This document shows positions 53,186 through 64,000 of a stretch of 64,000 nt of DNA, in pieces. The stretch's first letter is position 1; each line of letters begins with the position of its first letter. Location: contig CM030709.1 in assembly GCA_017979445.1 (NCBI GenBank), forward strand, positions 4,692,001 to 4,756,000, written 5' to 3'. Made by a program: the position numbers and the translations under genes. Under the pieces are notes generated by a model. It was not told where the DNA came from and did no database searches. It saw only the letters and a list, made by a program, of their open reading frames with translations. The DNA comes from Akebia trifoliata. Lineage: Eukaryota > Streptophyta > Magnoliopsida > Ranunculales > Lardizabalaceae.

Positions 53186-54361
53186 ACCCCTGCACGATTC
53201 TTTCTCTTGTCATCTCCATCCATCAGTAGCTGTAGCACACGAAACAAGAAAAATAGCCCTTTTCTTTGTGCCACGTCAGCAGAATACAAACTGAGCGAGA
53301 CTTTTCGAGTAAAAAAATCATTAGTTTTTTTTTTGACAATCTCTATTTTAACGTACTAATTTGAACTTCATTATCAGTAATGTTAAAGATTTAGGATTAT
53401 TTACAAACTTCTTACTATTTACTTGTGTAAATTGTAAAAATGTTTGTTCTATGGTCACATGTTTTTTTTTATATTAATTATTGAACCTACAATAATTTAT
53501 GTGAATATGATTGAAGAAGAATGAAAAAAAAAAGTATAATATTTTTTTATTTTTATTTTGAGAGCAATCATCCAAATAGAGTACAAAGAGAAATTTTTAA
53601 GTGATGGAGTGGAATTGATAGTGGGTGGTGTGCAACTAGTTGGTTCCAAAAGTTAGATACCTTTGTTAAGAGAACAAATGCGTTGACAAATTTGTAATTT
53701 TCCCCTAAAATAAGGATATTTAGGTACTTTCAACCCAACATTATAAACAAACCTTGTTCAAACTTGAAAGAGTGATTCAACTTTATCATTGTTGAGGTAG
53801 ACGTCTCCGAGGACTGATCTTAGCTAGTCTTTTCGGATGATAGCCTTAAAAAGTAATTTAGGATCCTTGTGATTGAGAAAATTCATTTTCAAAGAAATAT
53901 GATTTCTCTAAAAATCCAATGTCACGAAATTTTTTTTGAAAAAAATGGATTTCACCATTTGATTGCAAATCCACTTGCCAAAGTAAAATCGCTTTGGTGG
54001 GGCTTCATTTTCTAAGTAAAATAAGTAATCTTATGCCTGAAAACTAAGAATATTCTAGGAAAAACCATATTTGGCAAACATGTTTTTGAGTGATGGTCGT
54101 AATACTACTTGGTCAGACATCCCCACCAACCCGCTTTAGCCTTTATGGTAGGTGAGAAATGGTGAGATAATGATGGATATCTACTCAACAATAGTTTGTT
54201 TAGATAATTCAGATAAGGTGAGATTACTAAAATTATAAACTTAAAAGGTCAATGTTAGGTAGATGCTAGACTTGGTAGATTGTTTAGATGACTCATATAT
54301 TAGGTGAGAATACTAAAATTAGAAACTTAAAAGGTTCTCTGTTAGGTAGATGTTAGACTTA

Positions 54362-55494
54362 GGTGTTGTTTCTTTGTGTTATTTCTCAGCGCTTGTTGTT
54401 GGAAAAAAAAATTCAGCACATTTTGTCAAAATAACGTGTTTGTTTTCCCCATATTTTCAACGTTTATTGTTGAAAATAAGTATAAATAATAATAATAATA
54501 ATTCAGCACTATTTTAATGCTTAATTTTTGTGTTGAAGTGGTAAGTCGTTGACTTTTTTTCCGACATAGATAAGTATGCCCTTCATTTTTTTTGGCACAA
54601 GCAAAGATGCCCTTATACTTGAAAGGATATTACCTCTTATATCTCATGGATAAGTACATAAGCACCCCACAAATTAATAAACCTATACCATGGCCAAATT
54701 GTTTTGTCTTATATAGGTTAAAAGTTTTGGAATAAGTTGATTTTTAATGAGGATGATCTCCTCATGAGAAAATCATCCCGAAATTATAACCCCATCAAAA
54801 CAGATTCAAGAACGTAAATCATCCATTTTTTATTTTTTTAAATCATTTTTGACGTGGTTAGAAGTTTCGGAATGAGTTGATTTTTTGTGAGAATGATCTC
54901 TAGACTATATAAATCATCCTCACAAAAAATTGGCTCTTTCTAAAAACTTTAATTCATATAAGACAAAAAAAATTATCTATGGTGTGGGTTGCCCTTATAA
55001 ATTCATGAGATGCTTTTATAATTACACATCCTTCATTTCTATCAAAAATTATTCATCCAAAATTAAATTCTTTTAATGTTGATTTCAAATTTTGATGACT
55101 TGTATGATATTATTGTTTTTAATTTGAAATTTGTGTGGTTTTAGAAATAAAAATTATTACTTAGAAATTGAAAATTTGAGTATTACTTATTATTTAAAAA
55201 GGAATTATATTTTAATTATATAAGAAATAATATATTTTACTGTGTTTGATAAGAAATAAACATATGAAACATGCAAACAATGTATAATATGATTGTAAGG
55301 GCAAAAAAGATAATTTACCAATTTCAGTAATGTGTAACGAACATGATTCTGCGAATTTAGCGTTTAACTTTAATGAATTCAACACTATTTGACATCTAAA
55401 CAAATAATTTTTTCAACACTTAAATTCAGAACTTATAAGTTTTAACACTTAATGTTATTCAACACTTATTTTTTTCAGTTTAACAAACAGCACC
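54362..55494. mobile_element. PIF/Harbinger-like nonautonomous element upstream of PAL copy 1
   Basis: Ends GGTGTTGTTTCTTTG and, in reverse, GGTGCTGTTTGTTAAA are inverted copies. Each side is flanked by tta (54359-54361, 55495-55497), the TWA target typical of this superfamily. The homologous place upstream of copy 2 lacks it. It contains the family B MITE at 54682-54988. Confidence 0.7.
54682..54988. mobile_element. Double-hairpin MITE (family B copy 2), nested
   Basis: The same design as 23403-23711: outer 'gttttgtcttatataggtta' / 'aattcatataagacaaaa', with inner hairpins 'ggatgatctc...aatcatcc' and 'gaatgatctc...aatcatcctc'. More decayed than copy 1. Confidence 0.7.
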
Positions 55495-56287
55495 TTAGTT
55501 AATGGGGTGATGAAAATCATTTCATCTACAATACAATTTAAGACTGATTGACTATTAAAAATGGGACGTCTCCATTGTAAAACTGGTACCAATCCTATTT
55601 GCTAATTAAGGTAGGATGAGATAATTTGTTTCTTGATTTGTTAGTTGAGTTTATTTAAAGTATATATATTCGAAAACATTAACATTTTGATCTAATTACA
55701 TGTAGTCTTAAGAGTCAGGAGTGACAATTTCATACACCCCAAACATTAAGAATCCTTTTTTTTGTGGCCCTCATCATTTATTTATTTTGCAAAAAAATTG
55801 ACTAAGCATAGTTTCTTTTGAATGTATATGAAAATAATCATAGTACCAATTTCATTATAATTATTTGATATATAGACGAGTTGATAAATTTACCTTTATG
55901 CCCTTGAATAAAAAGTAAGTTCAAAGGAGGGGTAAATAAGTAAATATCAAATGTGATTGTTGTCCTTTTAGTACAAAAGAATAAGTGTGAGTTTGGGTTT
56001 ATGGTCATTTTTATAAATATTAAAAAAGTATATCTAATTCAGTAATTTTTGCAAAATATTCCACCACTTTCATGAAAGACCCTCATTTTTGTGCACCAAA
56101 AAAAGTTACTAATGATGTTACACAATGGAGAGAAAAGAAAGATACAAGACGTACACAAAGATGGTCCTTATAGAAAAATAAATAGAGAGAGACAATGATG
56201 GTCAAAATACTGATTATGATTAATAATACATAAGGTGCATAAGATAAAAGAGAATAGAAATAATTTCCACTAAAACAATAAAATGTT

Positions 56288-59200
56288 CTAACAAATTGGA
56301 ATAGGTGCACCATTCCAATCCCTTAGACAATCGAGCAGTGGATCGATCATCTTCCCCTCGTTCATGGCAGTAAACAATTTCTCGAATTCCTCTCCAGGTG
56401 ATCGAACCTTCTCTCCGGTTAGAAGTCCTGTTCCCAATTCTTCCCTCACAAACTTGTACAATGGGTACGACCTACATTCCTTAATCCGGTTCAGGATTAC
56501 TGGGTTCCCATTCTCATATGCGCTCCTCGCACTCTCGATTTCTCTTGGCAAAAGGGTCTTCAATTCCTCCTCAAAGATTCCAATCTTTTGGAAGATAGAA
56601 GTACTTGAATTCGCCTCGTTATCGCCATTGTTCATCGCATGTTCGACAAGAACTTGCCTTAGTTTCTGCATTAATGGGTACGTGGCACTGCATGGGTCAT
56701 CGATGTAGTTGAAGACATATTCATGATCAACAACTTTGAGTAAGTCTTTCTCACAAAATCTTGAAGGGTGAAGCTCTCCATTAACACCCATTGTTAGAAC
56801 TCTCTTGGCTACTTGACTCACTGTGTTCTTGACTACGCTCTTAAAAATTTCCTCCAAATGCCTTAAATCGATTGCTTGGCAAATCCCAACTAAGAAAGTC
56901 GATGACATGAGCTTTAATATATCGACTGCTTCAGCTGTTTTTCTTGAAGATACCAAGCCCAAGGAGTTCACATCTTGGTTATGTTGCTCTGCACTTTGAA
57001 CATGATTAGTGACGGGATTAGCGAGGAATTGGAGTTCGGAACAATAGGACGCCATTGCAATCTCTGCACCTTTGAACCCATAATCCAAGCTTGGATCCCT
57101 TCCACCCGATAGATTTGAAGGCAACCCATTGTTGTAAAAATCATTAACAAGTTCGGAAAATTGAGCAAACATTAGTTTCCCAATTGCAGCAATCGCCAAT
57201 CGGGTATTGTCCATGGAGACACCTATAGGAGTGCCTTGGAAATTCCCACCATGTAAGGCCTTGTTCCTCGATACATCAATCAATGGGTTATCATTAACAG
57301 AGTTGATTTCCCGTTCGATCGATTTCGTGGATGATCGAATCACTTCGATTAGTGGGCCCAACCATTGAGGTGAAGTACGGAGAGCGTATCGATCTTGCTT
57401 TGGCTTTTGAAGAGGATCAATTTCATGTAGCTTTTGAGCTGCTTTCACATAAGAGCTCCCATCTAAAATATGTTCCATGATGGCTGCAGCCTCAATTTGG
57501 CCTGGGTGATGCTTCAATTTGTGAGTCAGATGGTCCGTAAATTCTGGTTTACCTTGCATGACTTCTGCGAACATTGCCGATAAGACTTCCGATAGGACAA
57601 CTAGGATATTCGTGTCGAATAAAACCATTGACGCCAATCCTGACCCCACCGCGGTGCCGTTAACCAAAGCTAGGCCTTCCTTTGGCTGTAATTCAAAGAA
57701 TCCACCATTGATCCCAGCTAGGTGGAAGGCTTGTGTAGCATCAAGAGATTGCCCATTGGGTCCCACGGATTTAGAATTGTGTCGACCCGTTAAGAGCCCA
57801 GCGATGTACGATAAAGGGACAAGATCGCCTGATGAGGAGATGGTGCCTCTAAGAGGCAAACATGGGGTGATGTTGTGATTAAGGAAGGAAGTGATGGCTT
57901 CTAAGATCTCAAAACGGATTCCTGAGTATCCTTGGAGGAGTGTGTTGATCCTCACTAGCATAGCTGCTCTTGTTGTAGAGTGAGGCAATGTGTGGCAAGA
58001 TTCAGTCCCATTGCCAAATATTCCAGCATTCAAGAATCTAGAGCAACAAAATTCAAAAAAAAAAAAAAAAATGAAATTAGCAACACTAATCTACCAAGAA
58101 ATTTAGTTTTACAAAGGTATGTAATTGCAAGGAAAATAGTATTTCTAGGAAAATGAAATTATTATATGTATTTCATTATGAGTTTTTTTGCTTGAAATCT
58201 ATTTTTCTTGAAAGAATGATTTTCTTATCTTTGAAGAAAATATTCTCCTGTTCAATCCGCATGGAAAAATATTTCTTTTACTCGAAAAAAAAAATCAATA
58301 TTATTCTTAGGACAGAAAATGGGTCGGATTAGACCCGTAATCCGAGAAACAAATTTGAATCCTTCGAGTGGATCCAAATAAAAAGCGGATAGAATATGAT
58401 TTAATGACCCTTGACCTAACATTTTCCAACCTGACTGAGTCTATTCTAGAGGTAATTTCTCTGAATCCGTAGATGTCTATTAAACCTGACCCAATCCGAC
58501 TGACCGACTCGATGGATTCGGATATGGTCATTGTTTGATCCGAGTCCGATCTAGATCCGACCCGGGTCCGACCAATTTTAATTCTTAATTATTCTGAAGC
58601 TAAACACAATCTAAAACTAATTTAAAAAATGACACATTGATTGTTAGATTTTTTTTTCTCATCATAAAATATATAATTATGTGTGGGAACATGTTTCATA
58701 CATAAATATTTAATAATATTTTTCGCTCAAAAATATATTATAAACTTAGAATAAATGTTAAATTTATTATACATTACATTATGAATATATTTTTTTCATG
58801 AATTTTAATATATATATATATATATAATATTATTTTTCCGATTTTTTCTCATTTATTCCCTTATTACTCTGTTTTTTTTTTTTTTCCAAAGTTTTTCCTT
58901 TTTTTTTTTTTTTGAAAATTATAAATTATTTCAAATTTTAAGGATTCATTCTTAGATTCTCTTGCAAAAAAATAAGATAAAATCTGAAAATCAATCATTT
59001 TAGATTTATATTGAAAAAAAGATAAAATCTTAAATATAGAAACTACTAAACTCTAATAACTATATCAATAAATAAAATCAGTAACTTTACTAAATTATTT
59101 TTATTTTTTAGGGATCTTTAACTAAATAAAAAAAAACTTTCTTAAATCTAAATAAAAAATCTACAATGACTTTTTAGTTATCAAATATTAAGTCACAAAT

Positions 59201-59880
59201 CTTTTTTTTAGGATTTTTCATAAATTGAAAAACTGAAAATCCATGAACATTAAATAACTTAATTAATTAATTAATAGAAATCGGTCCGACCAAATTGAAC
59301 CTCGGTCAGACCAGTTGTGCAAAATTTAAGTTTGATAATTGGTCTGACTTTTAAAACATTGCCACAAAGAACCTACTTCCCCTCACCTAACCCCTAAAAA
59401 AAATATCAATTCTTTGAAGCAGAAACCTATGAAAAATCCAAACAGGGCCTTAAAGTTAGACATAAAAAGTTCAAATTTTTACCTAATAAGTTCTTTCTGA
59501 AGAGCTCCTCCTTGTTTGGTTCTTCTATGTGAAGTTGCACCAAACCCAGTTGTGACTCCATAGCTATCAGTCCCTTTGCTCATGCTCTCCATGACCCAAT
59601 CACTGCTAGCTTTCACTCCTTCCCTCGCCGACTCTGACAACTCAACTCTGATTCCGGCTTCACGTACGGCAATCGCAGCCACCTGAGATATGGTCAACGT
59701 CTCTCCACCAAGTCTCACAACTGGCTTTCTAAATTCCTCCACCATTCTCTTAACCTCATCAAGATGACTTCCCTTTAGAGACTCTGCCGCCATTCCCCAA
59801 TTTAATGGGTCTTTATTGCAGAAACTTTCGATCGAAATCGAACCATTTGTGTGACCATTTACTTTGATTTCACTAGACAT
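56288..59880 (-). CDS. PAL: Phenylalanine ammonia-lyase, copy 2, 715 aa
   Basis: Exon 1 is 59880-59483 and exon 2 is 58037-56288; the intron (1445 bp) splits the Arg codon as in copy 1 and in plant PAL genes generally. The length of 715 aa is normal. The inner lid loop is complete ([20 protein letters not shown], with the catalytic Tyr codon at 59560-59562). The Phe-Leu pair after the intron ([10 protein letters not shown]) is that of phenylalanine- rather than tyrosine-selective enzymes. Conserved [29 protein letters not shown], and [17 protein letters not shown] are present. The MIO triad at 57827-57835 reads Ser-Ser-Gly ([14 protein letters not shown]) instead of the usual Ala-Ser-Gly. The cofactor forms by cyclisation of these three residues, so this first-position change is notable but could be tolerated. 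PAL is a soluble cytosolic homotetramer; the promoter holds a G-box and an AC-II word. Confidence 0.95.
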
Positions 59881-60255
59881 ATTTTTCGATTCGAAAATCT
59901 TGAAAAAAAAATAAATAGAAGATTTAAAGAAGAGTTCTTGAAGTAGAACAGAGCAAGAAATGGGTTTCTGTAGAGGGGAGAGAGATAAGGGGGGGACTTT
60001 AAAATTTCGATTTGATCGACTCAGACGAGAAAAACTTGAAAGAAATGATTTTTACGAAGATGGGGTCTAAAAAAGATCAAATTTTTAAGATCTTTGGTTT
60101 CTAAAGAAGCAAATTGAGAGAGAAAAAAACAGAGCAGAAATGGGTTTCTGTGAGGAGAGAGAGCTTAGAAGCAGAGAAGGTTGTTGGATCGATTTTGAGG
60201 TGGGAAAATCGATTTTGGGTTGAATTTCCCTGATCTTGTACACCAGTTTTTGCAT

Positions 60256-60265
60256 CTTTAAATAG
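60256..60265 (-). promoter_or_regulatory. TATA-like box of PAL copy 2
   Basis: CTATTTAAAG on the minus strand, 376 bp before the ATG, in the same context as in copy 1. Confidence 0.6.
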
Positions 60266-60370
60266 AAACTCGGGGGAGAAAGATGGCGTTAGGTGGAGAA
60301 GCCGCCTAGTTAGTTGAAAACTATTCATGGCCGCAAGATCTTTTTTTAATCGTAAGGTTTATAATACTAA

Positions 60371-60376
60371 CACGTG
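60371..60376. promoter_or_regulatory. G-box CACGTG upstream of PAL copy 2
   Basis: A perfect palindromic G-box (in aaCACGTGcc) about 105 bp upstream of the TATA-like box. G-boxes bind bZIP and bHLH factors and are found in phenylpropanoid promoters. The homologous part of copy 1 is missing. Confidence 0.5.
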
Positions 60377-60573
60377 CCTTCATGACAATCGTGTGAAGTT
60401 AATTAAAAAATAGTGAGTTTTTTACTGGAGGGGTAGATCGAGTGGGCGAAAGCAACGCGTCATCGATGTTATAAAGTAAAATTTGCTAAACGAACGGCTG
60501 AGATCTGAAAGCTTTCCCCTATGAAACATGCATTTCTCTTGTTATTATCTCATCCGCTATTAGCTGGTTGCAC

Positions 60574-60580
60574 ACCAACC
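60574..60580 (+). promoter_or_regulatory. AC-II-type element ACCAACC upstream of PAL copy 2
   Basis: ACCAACC, the AC-II word bound by R2R3-MYB regulators of lignin and phenylpropanoid genes, lies about 310 bp upstream of the TATA-like box. A single 7-bp match, so only suggestive. Confidence 0.45.
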
Positions 60581-60652
60581 TAGTAAAAAAACTTTTTATT
60601 TATTGACTCATGATATTTTAACTCGAAAAGACTTACTTGATCTTTGTAAGAC

Positions 60653-60743
60653 TGACATGGTAAGGCACATAATCATAGATCTTTTTCTTCGAGATACAAA
60701 AGGAAAAAAGATCAATAGTTTTGTACCCTTATCACATCAATCA
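60653..60743. mobile_element. Family C stem-loop upstream of PAL copy 2
   Basis: The arms 'tgacatggtaaggcacataa' to 'catagatctttttc', and inverted 'aaaaaagatcaatagttttg' to 'cccttatcacatca', pair. It occupies the place corresponding to the hairpin in the copy 1 promoter, but about 390 bp from the TATA-like box. Confidence 0.65.
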
Positions 60744-60779
60744 CGTATAAATCGAGTAAATCTTTTCAAGTCAGAAAAT

Positions 60780-61620
60780 CATTAGTGAGTTTTGTAATCT
60801 CCATTTTAATGTACTAATTGCACTTCATTATCGTTTATGCTAAGATTTAAAGTTATTCAGTTTCTCAAAATTTTGAATTCTTTGCTCATGTAAATTGTAA
60901 AAATACTTGTTATATGATCAAATATTTATTAAAAAAATATATATTTAACTAAAAATAATTTATGTGAGTATTATTGAAGATGAAGAATGGATAATAAAAA
61001 ATAAAAAATAAATAAAAAAAATGTAATATTCTTATTTTAATTTTTAAGTGCAATCATCCAAATAAAATGCAAAGAGAGATTTTTAAGTGATGGAGTGCAA
61101 TTGATACTTAGTGGTGCACAATTAGCCGCTCCCAAAAGTTAAAGACCTCGGTTAGGCTATTGGCAAATTTGTAATTTTCCCCTAAAACAGGGATATTTAG
61201 GTACTTTTAACTTAACATTATTAGAAAACGTGGTTCACACTTCGAACAGTGGTCCAACTTTATCATTTCAGCCTTTATGGTAGGTGAGAAACAGTGAGAG
61301 AATAACAGATACCTTAGATGGACTCATATATTAGGTGAGATTAGTAAAATTATGAAGTTAAAAGATGTTAGACTTAGTAGATTGGATCCAATTTGACACT
61401 CTGACATTATTTGACTATTAAAAATAGGACGATTTCATTGTCAAACTTGTACTAACCCCCAATTTGTAAATTAGGGTAGGATGAGATAATTTGTTTCTTG
61501 ATTTGTTAATTGGGTTTATTTAAAGTTCATATATATATATATTTGAAAACGTTAACGTTTTGATCTAATTACATGTAATCTTAGGAGTGACAATTTCATA
61601 CACCTCAAACAATATATGTC
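60780..61620. repeat. Upstream part of the PAL segmental duplication
   Basis: Matches blocks upstream of copy 1 in order: 'gtactaattgcacttcatta', 'tttgtaattttcccctaaaa', 'agcctttatggtaggtgaga' and 'aggatgagataatttgtttc'. The match ends at about 61620. Confidence 0.75.
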
Positions 61621-62741
61621 AGATAAAAAACAAAGAAACTTACCAAAACGAATAATTTTTCAAATTTATTTATCAAAATGGAATACTATACATCTTATTT
61701 ATCAAAATGGTAATTATCATTTTGATAAATATTTTATTTTGCCAAAATGGTAAAAATGATAATTTTTATATTTTTTTGCTATCAAAAATACCTTCTGACA
61801 TTACATAAAATACATTATGATTTCATGTTAGAAAATTCCTTATAAAATTATATAAAATACTATTAACGTACCACATTATACATTCTGATCTCATATCAGA
61901 AATATCCTTCCGACAAAAAGGATATTTTTGGTAGTAAAAATATGGAAGTTAATATTTTTATGTTTTGATAAAATAAAAATATTTATCAAAATGGTACATT
62001 ACCATTTTAATAAATAAGATGTATAGTGCTCCATTTTGATAAATAATCGATATGGCGTGCATGTTTTGATAAATTTACCTAAAAAAATATGAATAATGAT
62101 AAATTGACTTCCCCTCTACTCTCTTGACATGGCATGTGCATAGAACCATGGATTTGTCATTTTTAAGTGAATAATGGATAATGGATTTGTCATTTTTAAG
62201 TTAGTTAGGACTTGAATACATATGTATTGTTCTAGAATTAGTTCGATCCCAAAAAAATTCAATAATTTCGAATCAATCCTAACCCAACCCAATTTAATTT
62301 AATAAAAGTATATAAAAATATAATAAACTTCACATATCTAAATACACTACAAATATAAAAAAATAAAAGTCATTTTTGTATATTGTGAACACATTATGAT
62401 GCCTGATCCAAACCAATCCGATAAATATAGTAAATAGTAAAATTGGATTCTTATTAGTTTGGGTTGTTAGGGAAACCCAAATTCTTGATCGGGACTTGTG
62501 ATCATCGGATTAGAACTAGATTTCAAGTATGGTGGGACCAATTAACAACCCTAACGAACCCCACTAAACCCTACCTAAATCAATTTGATTCGTGGTTTGA
62601 TCTAGTGACCCTGAACGTTATTAGAATCCAAATAACGAGTTGATTTTCTTGAGATCTCGAGCCAAGATGCCAGGTTATAAATTAGTTATTATTAGGGTCT
62701 AAAATAAATTAAAAAAATCTTGTGACAACGCTATAATCTGC

Positions 62742-62743
<2 letters not shown>

Positions 62744-62782
<39 letters not shown>
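62744..62782. repeat. (GAGAGTT)5 minisatellite
   Basis: Five near-perfect 7-bp units in tandem. No coding context. Confidence 0.9.
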
Positions 62783-63525
62783 TTTACTTCTTTATTATTT
62801 GCTTGTGTTAGCCAACCAATAAAAACCAAAAAATTAAACATGAAATTCCCACCAACTTTAATGTAAAGGGATGAGGACATATTTACTTATTTGTGACTCT
62901 TTCACAAAGGATAATGTTGGACTAACATTAAAATGTACATCGTGAAGGACATTTCTGAAGTGGATGTGTGTCAATTTTAATGTCACCATGACGTACATTT
63001 CAATGTTACTCCAACATGACTCTTTCACAAATAAGGGTTTTGTTAATATATGACAAAAGGGAACGATTAAGGTGGATTGAATCTTTTAAGGGCATTTTTG
63101 ATAGAAAATTCATTTCAAAGTGTATTATTGCCCCTAACTAAACTTTGGTCCTTATGATACAAGTTACCAAGACCCTATAAATAAAGGAGAAAAAAGTTTT
63201 GAAGAAACACTCTCCATTGGATTACACATGGCATTTAAAAAGGAGATATTCCAAAATTTGATAGAAATGTAAGGATGTGAAATAAATTCAAAATCTTACG
63301 TGTCTAGTAATGAGAAGGATTCCTTCAAAATTTTGTCGAACATGATAAACAAATTCCGCACTTTTTTTTTGGGTGGTGATTTAGACATACGCCTCTTCTA
63401 GAAGAAGAAGAAAAAACAAACGAACTTTGAAGTGACAGGCGACATCAAAATTTTGATAAAATATAAATATTTTACTTATTTAAAATTAAGAGTATATCAT
63501 TCTTTATTCATCATATGTTACCGGG

Positions 63526-63609
63526 CGACGTGGTAAAGATAAAAATCATAGATCTTTTTTTTCAAGATACACAAAGAGAAAGATCTACGATTATATTTTT
63601 ACCACGTCA
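63526..63609. mobile_element. Family C stem-loop, best-preserved short copy
   Basis: The arms 'gacgtggtaaagataaaaat' plus 'catagatctttt', and inverted 'agatctacgattatattttt' plus 'accacgtc', pair nearly perfectly around the loop 'caagatacacaaag'. The total is about 84 bp. Confidence 0.8.
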
Positions 63610-64000
63610 GCCTTGTAAAGATGATAATTGATTGGGGTTGGTAAGACGTTTTAAGTCCATATATATATATTTATATTTATTATTGATCTGCTTAACTTGA
63701 ATAATGTCAGTCTTCGAAAGGTCTTGTTTTTTTTTTTTTTAAACTTATTTTCCTTACATTGGGCCCTTACTTATACAGAAAATTGTTTGGCATTATTAAT
63801 AGAAATTAGGAAGGTAGATTCTATGGTCTACATCTTGCCACGTGGCATAATGAAGACATGAAATGCTGAAGATGACTAGCTGTTACCATCACCATCGGTG
63901 AAGTATGCACAGCTTAGCCACCCAATATTATATATATAGTATCCTCATTTGGATTTTATTTTATTTTATTCTTTGACTAAGGAGAAACCGTCACATGGGT

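Larger units (their letters stand above)
53186..56206. other. PAL copy 1 upstream region, part of the tandem duplication
   Basis: Blocks at about 53310-53740, 54138-54360 and 55540-55720 match blocks at about 60775-61215, 61270-61380 and 61415-61620 upstream of copy 2, in the same order. The intervening 54362-55494 is a transposon insertion. At 54198-54372 a 110-bp unit (aggtgagattactaaaatta...) is locally duplicated. No gene is seen. Confidence 0.7.
61621..64000. other. AT-rich intergenic DNA, no gene seen
   Basis: Includes an 'atttatcaaaatgg' repeat area at about 61650-62050 that is partly inverted (a probable MITE), a (GAGAGTT) tandem at 62744-62782, and a clean hairpin at 63526-63609. 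The last 200 bp contain no clear start of a gene. Confidence 0.5.

Noticed and set aside
62744..62782. Tandem GAGAGTT units as a possible CRISPR-like array
   Set aside because: The units are 7 bp with no spacers, and the DNA is plant nuclear; it is a minisatellite.

Overview
The window is nuclear DNA of a flowering plant, most likely a eudicot. It is AT-rich, has intron-containing genes with plant-type splice sites, wide intergenic spaces, and many LINE, TRIM and MITE remnants. I cannot name the species. There are no bacterial features, no CRISPR array, and no tRNA or rRNA gene that I can support.

Layout. (1) 0-7 kb: an intronless SAUR-type auxin-response gene (357-734, +), then an intronless membrane protein of unknown function (5082-6452, -). 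(2) 7-16 kb: no gene. This stretch holds layered DNA-transposon debris: a hAT-like element nested in a larger inverted-repeat element, Helitron-like pieces, and a foldback element nested in a MITE. (3) 16.9-41.3 kb (+): one very large gene in 20 coding exons for a MOM1-like transcriptional silencing protein of about 2325 aa. All exon phases join into one open frame. It carries a PHD finger, chromo-like segments, a degenerate SNF2/CHD3-type helicase and the MOM1 C-terminal dimerisation region. Its introns are full of LINE, TRIM and MITE insertions. (4) 43.7-47.0 kb (-): a seven-exon gene for a catalytic-type subunit of mitochondrial NAD-isocitrate dehydrogenase (379 aa), convergent with MOM1. 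(5) 48.2-60.3 kb (-): two tandem phenylalanine ammonia-lyase (PAL) genes, each with the single conserved intron, lying in a segmental duplication whose two halves have collected different transposons. (6) 61-64 kb: only AT-rich sequence and stem-loop elements.

The genes do not form one pathway. PAL opens phenylpropanoid synthesis, IDH serves the TCA cycle, MOM1 acts in transposon silencing, and SAUR in auxin growth control.

The strongest observations concern the PAL pair. Both copies read Ser-Ser-Gly where the MIO cofactor is normally built from Ala-Ser-Gly. The downstream-duplicate gene at 48.2-52.6 kb has also lost 21 nt in frame (9 + 12), removing the catalytic Tyr of the active-site lid while the rest of the frame stays intact. 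I did not find a clearly new multi-gene system. These PAL variants and several well-bounded miniature transposons are the items most worth checking.
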